DNA of 64,000 bases from the NCBI RefSeq assembly GCF_017813335.1, contig NZ_JAGIYY010000002.1, positions 186,001 through 250,000 of the forward strand. The letters run 5' to 3'. How positions within the stretch are numbered: position 1 is the first letter of the stretch; each line of letters starts with the position of its first letter. The stretch is from Tianweitania sediminis (GTDB taxonomy: Bacteria > Pseudomonadota > Alphaproteobacteria > Rhizobiales > Rhizobiaceae). The position numbers were made by a program, and so were the translations under genes. The notes beneath the pieces are model-generated. The model did not search any database, had not been told where the DNA came from, and saw nothing but the letters and a program-made list of their open reading frames with translations. Below are positions 56,299-64,000 of the stretch, piece by piece.

Positions 56299-56751
56299 TC
56301 AGCCGTCGCGGCGGCCTGAAAAGAACCGGCGCAGTAGAGCGGCAGATTGCGTTTCGCCGATGCCGGAATAGATGTCTGGCTGGTGATGACAGGTGGGCTG
56401 CGAGAAGAAGCGCCCGCCGTGTTCCACGCCGCCACCCTTTGGATCGCTTGCGCCGTAATACAGCCGGCGCAGCCTGGCAAAGGAGATGGCGCCGGCGCAC
56501 ATGGCGCAGGGTTCGAGTGTGACGTAAAGGTCGAGCCCGGCGAGGCGTTCCTGTTGAAGCGCGGCGCAGGCGGCGCGGATCACGAGGACCTCCGCATGGG
56601 CGGTGGGATCGTTGCGCTGGCGGGTCGCGTTGCCTGCCCGAGCGACGATCCGACCATCGATGACAAGCACCGCGCCGACCGGGACTTCGCCGCGGTCGGC
56701 AGCCATTTCTGCTTCTTCAAGGGCGACGGCCATGAAATCTGGCTGCGTCAT
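56299..56751 (-). CDS. tadA: tRNA adenosine(34) deaminase
   Basis: A 150-residue zinc deaminase converting A34 to inosine in tRNA-Arg. It has DPTAHAEVLVIRAACAALQ (His and catalytic Glu) and YVTLEPCAMCAGAISFARLR (the two Zn-binding Cys), then the family end GIGETQSAALLRRFF. I chose ATG 56751, preceded by GGATGGAAG; the ATG at 56775 is possible. It is divergent from the pseudouridine synthase gene. Confidence 0.93.
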   Translation of the reverse strand: MTQPDFMAVALEEAEMAADRGEVPVGAVLVIDGRIVARAGNATRQRNDPTAHAEVLVIRAACAALQQERLAGLDLYVTLEPCAMCAGAISFARLRRLYYGASDPKGGGVEHGGRFFSQPTCHHQPDIYSGIGETQSAALLRRFFSGRRDG

Positions 56752-56827
56752 GCTTCCATCCGCATTATAAGCCATACCAGAAGCGGCAGGCCGTACTTAC
56801 CTAGCCGCCCAGATAAACGAAGGCCAC

Positions 56828-58624
56828 ATGGACGACGACCGCAAGAAACCCTTCAGGCCCGGCAAGCGCCCGGCAGCCGGCGGCGGCTTTGGCGACAAGC
56901 GCCCGCGCGACAATGCCGAAGGCGGCGAGCGCCGCAGTTTCGGTGACAATAAGCCGTTTGGCGACAAGAAGGCGTTCGGCGACAAAAAGCCTTTCGGTGA
57001 CCGCAAGCCGTTTGGCGGTGGCAAGAAGCCGTTTGGCGATCGCCCTCCGCGTGACCGGGATGGGGGCGAAGCGCGGGCGACGCGCCGTGAACCGGAAGCA
57101 GAAAACCCCACCAGCGGCGAGCGCATCGCCAAGCGCCTGGCGCGTGCGGGCATTTCCTCGCGTCGTGACGCCGAAGCACTGATTGCGGACGGCCGCATCA
57201 AGGTCAACGGGGTCGTGCTGGATACGCCGGCGCGCAACGTCACGGCCAATGACCGCATCGAACTGGATGGCAAGCCGATCCCTGAGATCGAGCGCACGCG
57301 GCTATTTTTGTTTCACAAGCCGGCGGGCGTTGTCACCACCAACAAGGACCCCGAAGGGCGCCGCACGATCTTCGACGTGCTTCCGGCCGACCTGCCGCGC
57401 CTCGTGACGGTTGGCCGTCTCGACATCAATACCGAAGGCCTGTTGCTCCTCACCAACGATGGCGGCCTGGCCCGCGTTCTGGAACTGCCGGCGACCGGTT
57501 GGCTGCGGCGCTACCGCGTGCGCGTTCACGGCACGGTGGATGAAGCGAAACTCGCTGAGCTCAAGAACGGCATTGCCGTGGATGGCGTCTTCTACGGCTC
57601 CATCGAAGCGACGCTCGATCGCGAGCAGGGTAGCAACGCCTGGCTGACCGTCGGTTTGCGGGAAGGCAAGAACCGGGAAGTCAAGAACGTCATGGGCGCG
57701 CTTGGCCTCGAGGTGTCGCGGCTGATCCGCGTGTCTTATGGACCTTTCCAGATCGGCGAACTTGCCGAAGGTGCGGTGCACGAGCTCAAGGGTCGCTACC
57801 TGCGCGACCAGTTGGGTGACCGGCTGATCGAAGAATCCGGTGCCGTGTTTGATTTGCCCGCGCGCGATGCGCCCGCCCCGGCGAGAAGCGAGGAGCCGAG
57901 CCGCGAACGCCGCAGTGAAGGTGCACCCAACCGCAAGCGCGATCGCGAGAACCACCGCTCCGACATGCTGGACCGGCTGCAAACCAAGCCTCAGGGTCGC
58001 TTCGGCGACAAGGGCGGCTTCAAGTCCGCTGGGCCGCGTGGGGGCAAGCGTGACGAGGAGCGGCGGGAAGCAACACCGCCGCGGCCCCGTGGCGCCAATG
58101 TCTGGATGGCGCCAGGCGCGCGGCCACGCAATGCCAAAAAGGTGGAAGCCGAAGCAGCCGAGCGCGCAGCTCGGGACGAGGCGCGTGCGCCTCGGTCAAG
58201 AACGCCGGGAGACCGTCCGCGCCAGGATCGCGCCGAGGGTGACGCAAAGCCCTTCCGCGCGCGCCCGAGCGGTCCGCGCCGCGACGAAGCCGGTGCCGAA
58301 GGTCGCAGCTTCCGGCCCCGTGGCGAGCGCCCCGAAGGGGATGCAAAGCCTTTCCGTGCCCGCTCTGCCGAGGGCAAGCCTTACGCGAAGCGCGAACGTC
58401 CTGATGGGCCGCGCGCTGAACGTCCAGCCGGCGACCGTCCGTTCCGCGACCGCAAGCCGGCGGGCCGCAGCTTCAAGCCGCGCGGGGAGGGACGACCGCG
58501 CCCCGAAGGCGGTGACGGTCGTGGTCCGCGCAGCGATGGGCCGAAACGTTCCGGACCGGGCGGCGGAGATCGGCCGAAGGGTGGTGCACCACGCGGTGGA
58601 AGAAGTGCGGATCGTCGGCGGTGA
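56828..58624 (+). CDS. RluB-family pseudouridine synthase with long disordered N- and C-terminal arms
   Basis: A 598-residue protein whose enzyme core occupies only about residues 95-345. The S4 domain is RIAKRLARAGISSRRDAEAL, the catalytic motif is VGRLDINTEGLLLLTNDG with Asp199, and LREGKNREVKNVMGALGL closes the core. The N-terminal arm has tandem GDKKPF-type repeats (NKPFGDKKAFGDKKPFGDRK). The C-terminal arm of about 250 residues is rich in Arg, Gly, Pro and Asp with a repeated EGDAKPFRAR unit. Both arms look like RNA-binding, RGG-like disordered segments. The target is probably 23S rRNA. It overlaps rsmD by 20 bases. Confidence 0.9.
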   Translation: MDDDRKKPFRPGKRPAAGGGFGDKRPRDNAEGGERRSFGDNKPFGDKKAFGDKKPFGDRKPFGGGKKPFGDRPPRDRDGGEARATRREPEAENPTSGERIAKRLARAGISSRRDAEALIADGRIKVNGVVLDTPARNVTANDRIELDGKPIPEIERTRLFLFHKPAGVVTTNKDPEGRRTIFDVLPADLPRLVTVGRLDINTEGLLLLTNDGGLARVLELPATGWLRRYRVRVHGTVDEAKLAELKNGIAVDGVFYGSIEATLDREQGSNAWLTVGLREGKNREVKNVMGALGLEVSRLIRVSYGPFQIGELAEGAVHELKGRYLRDQLGDRLIEESGAVFDLPARDAPAPARSEEPSRERRSEGAPNRKRDRENHRSDMLDRLQTKPQGRFGDKGGFKSAGPRGGKRDEERREATPPRPRGANVWMAPGARPRNAKKVEAEAAERAARDEARAPRSRTPGDRPRQDRAEGDAKPFRARPSGPRRDEAGAEGRSFRPRGERPEGDAKPFRARSAEGKPYAKRERPDGPRAERPAGDRPFRDRKPAGRSFKPRGEGRPRPEGGDGRGPRSDGPKRSGPGGGDRPKGGAPRGGRSADRRR

Positions 58625-59159
58625 TCTGCGCGGGCGCGCCCTCGCCACGCCGCGCTCGGATCTGATCAGGCCCACCACCGATCGCACCCGCGAAGCAGTC
58701 TTCAACGTGCTGCAGCATCGTTACCCCGGCGCGCTCGAAGGGCGGCGGGTGCTCGATCTGTTTGCCGGAACGGGAGCGCTTGGGCTGGAAGCGCTATCGC
58801 GAGGCGCTTCGTTCACGGTCTTCATCGAAGAAGGAGCTGAGGGCCGGGGCCTGATCCGCCAAAACGTGGAAGCGTTCGGCTTAAGCGGTCGCACAAAGAT
58901 CTTCCGTCGCGACGCAACCGCCTTAGGTCCGGTTGGCACCATGCAGCCCTTTGGCCTTCTGTTCGCTGATCCGCCGTACAATCGCGAACTCGGGCAAGCG
59001 GCTCTCCAATCGGCATTGTCCGGCGGCTGGCTCCAGGAAGACGCGTTATGCGTTGTGGAGGAAAGTGCCGCGGCCGTTTTCGACCCGCCTCAAGGCTTTG
59101 TGACCGAGGATGCCCGCAGCTACGGCGAAACGGTGATCCGTTTTCTGCGCCGCGCCTGA
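58605..59159 (+). CDS. rsmD: 16S rRNA (guanine966-N2)-methyltransferase
   Basis: A 184-residue SAM methyltransferase. It starts at a GTG (58605) after GGTGGAAGAA, giving the family N-terminus [39 protein letters not shown] is the SAM-binding loop and LLFADPPYN is the catalytic DPPY-type motif. The start lies inside the end of the pseudouridine synthase gene in another frame, so the two rRNA-modifying enzymes are probably translationally coupled. Confidence 0.94.
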   Translation: MRIVGGDLRGRALATPRSDLIRPTTDRTREAVFNVLQHRYPGALEGRRVLDLFAGTGALGLEALSRGASFTVFIEEGAEGRGLIRQNVEAFGLSGRTKIFRRDATALGPVGTMQPFGLLFADPPYNRELGQAALQSALSGGWLQEDALCVVEESAAAVFDPPQGFVTEDARSYGETVIRFLRRA

Positions 59160-59248
59160 CTTTGGCCTTTTTCCCCTGCCGTTTACCGCTGCTAATGAAG
59201 CAGTCGATCGCGGAATCATCTATGCGGTTGAAAACGACGAGGTGTGGC

Positions 59249-60658
59249 ATGATGCGCAACGGCACAGCTTGGAAACGGAGCAAGGCCTGGCCGCTTGCCT
59301 TGTTTGTGGCGATGTCGCCGGCTGGCGCGGTCGCGCAGGAGCCGGTTCAGCCCCCGCAGGAGCTACAAAGCGCGGTTGCAGCCGAAAGCACGGTGGAAAG
59401 CTTCACCTTAGACAACGGCCTGCAGGTGGTTGTCATTCCCGACCGCCGGGCCCCGGTGGTCACCCACATGTTGTGGTACAAGATCGGCAGTGCCGACGAA
59501 GCGCCTGGAAAGTCCGGCATCGCTCATTTCTTTGAGCATTTGATGTTCAAGGGCACGTCGAACAACCCGGCAGGAGCCTTTTCCGCCGCTGTTGCGGCGA
59601 TCGGCGGTTCCGAAAACGCGTTCACATCCTACGACTACACCGCGTATTTCCAGCAGGTATCGCCGGATGCGCTGGAAACGATGATGCGCTTCGAAGCCGA
59701 TCGCATGCGCAATCTCGTGCTGACGGAAGCGGTGATCGGGCCGGAGCGCGACGTGGTCCTTGAAGAACGCCGCTCGCGCATCGAAACGGATCCGGGCGCG
59801 CTTCTCAACGAAGAGATGTCGGCGACGCTCTACCAGAACCACCCCTACGGGATTCCGGTGATCGGCTGGATGCATGAAATGGAGACGTTGAACCGCGCGG
59901 ATGCGATCGACTTCTATAATCGCTACTATGCGCCAAATAATGCCGTGCTGATTGTGGCCGGCGATGTCGACACCGCGACGGTGCGCGCTCTGGCGGAAAA
60001 AACCTATGGCGCGGTTCCCCGCGGGCCTGACCTGCCGCCGCGGGTTCGCCCCACCGAGCCTGAACAAAACACCAGCCGCACCGTCAGCCTTTCCGATCCG
60101 CGGGTATCCCTGCCGAGCTACCAGAAGTCCTGGGTCGTGCCGTCCTACACCACGGCCGAAGACGGAGAAGCCGAAGCGCTCGACCTCCTCGGCGAGATCC
60201 TCGGCGGTGGCGCCCGCAGCCGCTTGTACCAGGCGCTCGTGGTGCAGCAGGGTGTCGCCGCATCCGTCGGCTCCTATTACCAGGGCACGGCGCTCGATGA
60301 CTCGAGCTTCACCGTTTATGGAACGCCGCGTGGCGGCGCGAGCCTGGAACAGGTCGAAGCGGCGGTGGATGCCGAGATCGAGCGTCTTGCGACCGCCGGC
60401 GTGAATGAGCAGGAACTGGAGCGAGCCAAAAACAGGTTCGTGCGCAGCATGATCTTTGCCCGTGACAACCAGTCCGGCATGGCGCGCATGTATGGTGCGG
60501 CGCTGGCCACGGGCGGCACGATCGAGGATGTCGAGCGCTGGCCCGATCGGATCCGCGCGGTCACCGCTGCCGATGTGCAGGAAGCCGCCAAACGCTACCT
60601 CGACAACAAGCGTGCTGTCAGCAGCTACCTTCTGCCGGCAGGGGAGGAGAAATCGTGA
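59249..60658 (+). CDS. M16 zinc protease, catalytic subunit
   Basis: A 469-residue pitrilysin-family protease with a signal peptide ([30 protein letters not shown]). The zinc motif HFFEH is at 93-97, and the distal Glu lies in [18 protein letters not shown]. It should act in the periplasm, degrading peptides as half of a heterodimer with the next gene. I start at ATG 59249 after GAGGTG; upstream ATGs at 59195 and 59222 would only lengthen the signal. Its TGA overlaps the partner's GTG. Confidence 0.92.
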   Translation: MMRNGTAWKRSKAWPLALFVAMSPAGAVAQEPVQPPQELQSAVAAESTVESFTLDNGLQVVVIPDRRAPVVTHMLWYKIGSADEAPGKSGIAHFFEHLMFKGTSNNPAGAFSAAVAAIGGSENAFTSYDYTAYFQQVSPDALETMMRFEADRMRNLVLTEAVIGPERDVVLEERRSRIETDPGALLNEEMSATLYQNHPYGIPVIGWMHEMETLNRADAIDFYNRYYAPNNAVLIVAGDVDTATVRALAEKTYGAVPRGPDLPPRVRPTEPEQNTSRTVSLSDPRVSLPSYQKSWVVPSYTTAEDGEAEALDLLGEILGGGARSRLYQALVVQQGVAASVGSYYQGTALDDSSFTVYGTPRGGASLEQVEAAVDAEIERLATAGVNEQELERAKNRFVRSMIFARDNQSGMARMYGAALATGGTIEDVERWPDRIRAVTAADVQEAAKRYLDNKRAVSSYLLPAGEEKS

Positions 60659-62073
60659 AGACCAACCGTTTCATCGCGACAACGCCGAGGCTGATGCAGG
60701 TCAAGGTTCTGCTTGCCACCGTTCTGCTCGCCTTCGCTTTTGTCGCCATTCACCCCATGCTGGCGCGCGCAGACATGCGCATCCAGAAGGTGGAAAGCCC
60801 GGCCGGGATTACGGCCTGGCTCGTGGAAGATTATTCCGTGCCGATCGTGTCGATGCGCTTCGCCTTCCGGGGCGGCAGCGTCCAGGATCCCGGAGGCAAG
60901 GAAGGCTTGTCTTACCTGATGAGCGGCCTTTTCGATGAAGGTGCGGGCGATCTCGACCGTGAAGCCTTCCAGGATCGATTGGACGACTCCGGCGCCGAGA
61001 TCAGCTTCAGTGCGGATACTGATGAAATCCTTGGCTCGTTTCGCGCCATCGACGAAGACCTCGAAGAAGGGTTCGCGTTGCTGGCCAAGGCGGTGCAGTC
61101 GCCACGCTTTGATCCCGAGCCTTTGGAGCGCGTCCGCTCGCAGATCCTGACCGGCATCGAGGCAGGCTCTCGAGACCCGCAGGAACAAAGCAATCGCAAA
61201 TGGGCTGCCGCGCTCTACGGCGATCATCCTTACGCAAGTCCCACAGAAGGCACGGCCGAAAGCGTGAAAACGCTGACGCGGGAAGACCTTGTGGCGCAGC
61301 ACGAGGCTGTGTTTGCGCGCGACAATCTGGTGGTGAGCGTGGTGGGCGCGATCGACGCCGAAACGCTTGGACGATATCTCGACCAGGTGTTCGCGCCCCT
61401 GCCAGCCAAGGCCGACCTTCGCGAAGTGCCGAAGGTAATGCCCGAACTTGGACAGGAACTGAGCGTCGCCTATGACCTGCCGCAAACCAGCATCCGCATG
61501 GCTTACCCAGGCGTTGATCGCAAGGACCCCGGCTTCTTTGCTGCATACCTCATGAACGAGGTTCTGGGCGGTGGAACGTTTTCCTCACGCTTGTTCGAGG
61601 AAGTGCGTGAAAAGCGCGGCCTGACTTATGGCATCGGCTCGTCGCTTTCCACGCGCCGCTATTCCTCAGGCCTGGGAATTGCCACGTCCACGCGCAGCGA
61701 TCGCGTGTCCGAAACTCTGGCGATCATCAAGGATGAGGTCCAGCGCATGGCTGAAGAGGGGCCGACCGAAGAGGAACTCGAGGCAGCCAAGCGGTATACG
61801 ATCGGCGCTTATGCGATCAACAATCTCGACAGCTCCACTTCCATTGCGTCCACCCTCACGCAACTGCAACTTGAAGATCTCGGCATCGATTATATCGATC
61901 GTCGCGAGGCGCTTATCGAAGCCGTGACGATTGATCAGGTGCGCGAACAAGCGCAAAGGCTGTTGACGACCACGCCGACGGTGATGCTGGTCGGGCCGGA
62001 GCAGGGTGGTGGATCCGACCAGCCGGCTGCGTCTGAAACACCTGCGAAGCCGGAAACTGAAACCGGAGGCTAA
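60655..62073 (+). CDS. M16 protease-like subunit lacking the zinc motif
   Basis: A 472-residue M16 homologue with a signal peptide ([22 protein letters not shown]). Where HxxEH should be it reads [13 protein letters not shown], so zinc binding is lost. The R/Y-type region of the substrate pocket is kept ([20 protein letters not shown]). This is the usual inactive partner that completes the chamber of the catalytic subunit encoded just upstream, with a four-base GTGA overlap. The C-terminal 20 residues are Glu/Pro/Thr-rich. Confidence 0.9.
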   Translation: MKTNRFIATTPRLMQVKVLLATVLLAFAFVAIHPMLARADMRIQKVESPAGITAWLVEDYSVPIVSMRFAFRGGSVQDPGGKEGLSYLMSGLFDEGAGDLDREAFQDRLDDSGAEISFSADTDEILGSFRAIDEDLEEGFALLAKAVQSPRFDPEPLERVRSQILTGIEAGSRDPQEQSNRKWAAALYGDHPYASPTEGTAESVKTLTREDLVAQHEAVFARDNLVVSVVGAIDAETLGRYLDQVFAPLPAKADLREVPKVMPELGQELSVAYDLPQTSIRMAYPGVDRKDPGFFAAYLMNEVLGGGTFSSRLFEEVREKRGLTYGIGSSLSTRRYSSGLGIATSTRSDRVSETLAIIKDEVQRMAEEGPTEEELEAAKRYTIGAYAINNLDSSTSIASTLTQLQLEDLGIDYIDRREALIEAVTIDQVREQAQRLLTTTPTVMLVGPEQGGGSDQPAASETPAKPETETGG

Positions 62074-62080
62074 GCCTGGA

Positions 62081-62959
62081 ATGCGGGACGTCGTTGCGGT
62101 CAGTCCAGCGGAGATCGGCGACGCGCCACGGCGCGATCCGACCTTTGCGATCGCCTTCGGCGGCGGGGGCGCGCGCGGGCTCGCCCACATCAACGTCATT
62201 GAAGCGCTGGACGAGCTCGGCATTCGCCCGGTTGCGATTGCCGGATCGTCCATCGGGGCCATCATGGGCGCGGCCATGGCATCCGGGATGGCCGGGCGAG
62301 ACATCCGCGACTTCGCCCGCGGCGTGTTGTGCAATCGGGCGGAAGTGACGCGCCGCATGTGGAACTCGCGCCCGGACACGCTCAGCGACTTCATGGCGAG
62401 CGGGATCCGGGTCAGCCAGTTCAACATCGGCCGGATCCTGGCCTCTTTCCTGCCGCCGGAAATACCGGATGAGTTCAACAGCCTGAAGATCCCGCTGCAG
62501 GTGACGGCCACCGATTTCTACAAGCAGGAGCTTGTGGTGCTGGACGAAGGCGATCTCAAGCTGGCGCTGGGAGCATCCTGCGCGATTCCCGCGGTGTTTG
62601 GAGCGGTCAAGCATCAGGGTCGAACGCTGATCGACGGCGGCATCTTTAATCCCGTTCCGTTTGATCTTCTGGAAGGGCTCGCTGACATCGTGATCGCGGT
62701 GGATGTTGTGAGCGGCCCCGCGGAAGAAGGGCGCCGCAAGCTGAAAGCGCTGGACATGCTGTTTGGGGCCAACCAGATCATGATGCAGGCCATCAACCAG
62801 ATGAAGATGAAGCAGAAACCGCCTGCCATCTATTTGCGGCCCGGCACCCGCTACAAAGCCCTCGAGTTCCTCAAGATCGACCGCGTTCTTGCCGAAACCG
62901 AATCGGTAAAAGACGAGTTGAAGCAGGCGGTCGACATGGCGGTGAAGATCGCCGCCTGA
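62081..62959 (+). CDS. Patatin-like phospholipase (RssA-like)
   Basis: A 292-residue patatin-domain protein. The oxyanion loop is AFGGGGARGLAHINVIEALD, the nucleophile elbow GSSIG has Ser57, and the catalytic dyad Asp is D185 in LIDGGIFNP. Membrane-lipid or lysophospholipid hydrolysis is the family role; the specific substrate is unknown. I chose the ATG at 62081, seven bases after the stop of the M16 partner gene, rather than a frame starting inside it. Confidence 0.88.
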   Translation: MRDVVAVSPAEIGDAPRRDPTFAIAFGGGGARGLAHINVIEALDELGIRPVAIAGSSIGAIMGAAMASGMAGRDIRDFARGVLCNRAEVTRRMWNSRPDTLSDFMASGIRVSQFNIGRILASFLPPEIPDEFNSLKIPLQVTATDFYKQELVVLDEGDLKLALGASCAIPAVFGAVKHQGRTLIDGGIFNPVPFDLLEGLADIVIAVDVVSGPAEEGRRKLKALDMLFGANQIMMQAINQMKMKQKPPAIYLRPGTRYKALEFLKIDRVLAETESVKDELKQAVDMAVKIAA

Positions 62960-63086
62960 GGATAAGGGGCGGGCTCGTTTCCCGGAATTTGCACCCCCGC
63001 CATTGCGAAGCTTGGAGGCGGGGCATAGATGGAAGCGTGGCGCGCGCCCCCTGCGTTGCGCCCTTCTAGTCCAGGAATGCTCCCTC

Positions 63087-64000
63087 ATGTCCGTTCAAAC
63101 CAATGCCGACAAGCTTGTTGATCAGGTTGGGGCACTGGTGGAAGCAGCGAAGAGGGCAGGGGCCGATGCGGCGGATGCGGTGGCGGTCCGTGGCCGCTCG
63201 GTCGGTGTGACCGTTCGCCTCGGCAAAGTCGAGAACACCGAAGCCTCCGAAAGCGACGACATCGCTTTGCGCGTTTTTGTCGGGCAGCGGGTCGCCAATA
63301 TTTCCGCCAATGCCGGCGCGGATGTCGAAGCACTGGCGCAGCGTGCGGTTGCGATGGCGCGGGTGTCTCCCGAAGATCCCTTTCAGTCGCTCGCCGATCC
63401 GTCCCTGCTTGCCAACGGTGTGGACGATCTCGACCTGTTCGACCCGACGGAACTCAGCGGGGAACAGTTGCGCCAGGATGCGCTTGCCACGGAAGAAGCG
63501 GCCCTTTCCGTTGCCGGTGTCACCAATTCGTCGGGTGCAAGTGCCGGTTTCGGCTATGGCGGTCTGGTGCTAGCGACATCGCATGGATTTGTCGGCCAGT
63601 ATGTCGGTTCCCGCTTTTCGCGCTCCGTCAGCGTCATTGCCGGGGAAGGCACCGGCATGGAACGCGACTATGATTTTTCCTCCCGCATCCACTTCGCCGA
63701 GTTGGAAGATCCGGCTGAGATCGGCCGTCGGGCGGGCGAGCGCACTGTGCGGCGCCTGAAATCCCGCAAGGCCAAGACGGGATCCGTCGATGTCGTATTC
63801 GACCCGCGCGTGTCCCGCGGGATCGCAGGGCATCTGGCGGGCGCCATCAACGGCGCATCGGTGGCTCGGAAAACAAGCTTTCTTCGCGACATGATGGGAA
63901 AACCGGTGGCGGGCTCTGCCATTACCGTGACTGACGACCCCGCCCGTCGCCGTGGGCCGGCGTCGCGACCTTTCGATGGCGAAGGGGTGCGTGGCAAGCC
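63087..64000 (+). CDS. pmbA: TldE/PmbA-type modulator of DNA gyrase-family metalloprotease, 5' part (runs off the right edge)
   Basis: The first 304 codons are present. The protein starts MSVQTNADKLVDQVGALVEA and shows PmbA/TldD blocks: VTVRLGKVENTEASESDDIA, LRVFVGQRVANISANAGADV, VTNSSGASAGFGYGGLVLAT, SHGFVGQYVGSRFSRSVSVI and VDVVFDPRVSRGIAGHLAGA. With TldD it forms a protease that cleaves unstructured peptides and processes some microcins. A true TldE subunit lacks the zinc motif; no HExxH-like motif is seen in the visible part, which agrees. Confidence 0.9.
   Translation, partial: MSVQTNADKLVDQVGALVEAAKRAGADAADAVAVRGRSVGVTVRLGKVENTEASESDDIALRVFVGQRVANISANAGADVEALAQRAVAMARVSPEDPFQSLADPSLLANGVDDLDLFDPTELSGEQLRQDALATEEAALSVAGVTNSSGASAGFGYGGLVLATSHGFVGQYVGSRFSRSVSVIAGEGTGMERDYDFSSRIHFAELEDPAEIGRRAGERTVRRLKSRKAKTGSVDVVFDPRVSRGIAGHLAGAINGASVARKTSFLRDMMGKPVAGSAITVTDDPARRRGPASRPFDGEGVRGK

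Noticed and set aside
61913..63088. 391-codon minus-strand frame opposite the patatin gene
   Set aside because: It spans the patatin gene and a gap and reads as His/Arg-rich noise; the plus-strand gene has complete catalytic motifs.

Overview
The window (about 62-63% GC by eye) looks like chromosome from an alphaproteobacterium of the Hyphomicrobiales (Rhizobiales) type. The support is the short-form HisG with a HisZ partner, the LsrB/VtlR-like LysR regulator divergent from a DUF1127 gene, the RsmE N-terminus, plant-type GshA, the TIGR01459 HAD protein, CIRCE-controlled groESL and many ATGA/GTGA overlaps. Genus and family cannot be read from the sequence. I see no tRNA, rRNA, insertion sequence, integrase or CRISPR array. 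No gene-free stretch exceeds 300 bases.

Bases 1-21051 are a surface-polysaccharide locus built from alternating transcription units. On the minus strand are wecB and a two-domain oxidoreductase, a coupled set of methyltransferase, Wzy-like polymerase, methyltransferase and GT4, and a coupled set of AsnB-type amidotransferase, GT2, FkbM methyltransferase, GT4 and CgeB-like transferase. On the plus strand are a Wzx-like flippase, a phage-fibre-like DUF2793 protein, and the assembly/export block (priming sugar-phosphate transferase, CpsB-type phosphatase, Wza lipoprotein, Wzc autokinase). Together these could make, decorate, flip, polymerise and export one heteropolysaccharide.

Bases 21126-30576 hold xseA, the LysR/DUF1127 pair, a DUF937 protein, gshA, rsmE, a glutamine amidotransferase, a metallophosphatase and an FMN-dependent 2-hydroxyacid dehydrogenase. 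Divergent from the last is a glycolate-oxidase operon (30666-35302: glcD, glcE, glcF). A DUF433/DUF5615 toxin-antitoxin-like pair sits between glcE and glcF and is stop/start coupled to glcF.

Bases 35363-50143 contain an HdeD-like membrane protein, a MipA/OmpV porin, ribF, a HAD phosphatase, an orphan TadG-like VWA protein, groES-groEL with a perfect CIRCE element and an RpoH-like promoter, csbD, fumC, doxX, the hisS-hisZ-hisG operon, a small secreted protein and tag. HisS carries an unusual low-GC insertion.

Bases 50346-64000 contain an L,D-transpeptidase, a structured RNA leader just upstream of folD, a FolD with Gln in place of the usual catalytic Lys, ileS, a lipoprotein, tadA, a pseudouridine synthase with long disordered arms overlapping rsmD, a catalytic/non-catalytic M16 protease pair, a patatin-like lipase and the start of a TldE/PmbA protease gene.

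The strongest candidate for something undescribed is the folD leader (51183-51281). It shows mutually exclusive hairpins with terminator/antiterminator logic, combined with the atypical FolD it precedes.
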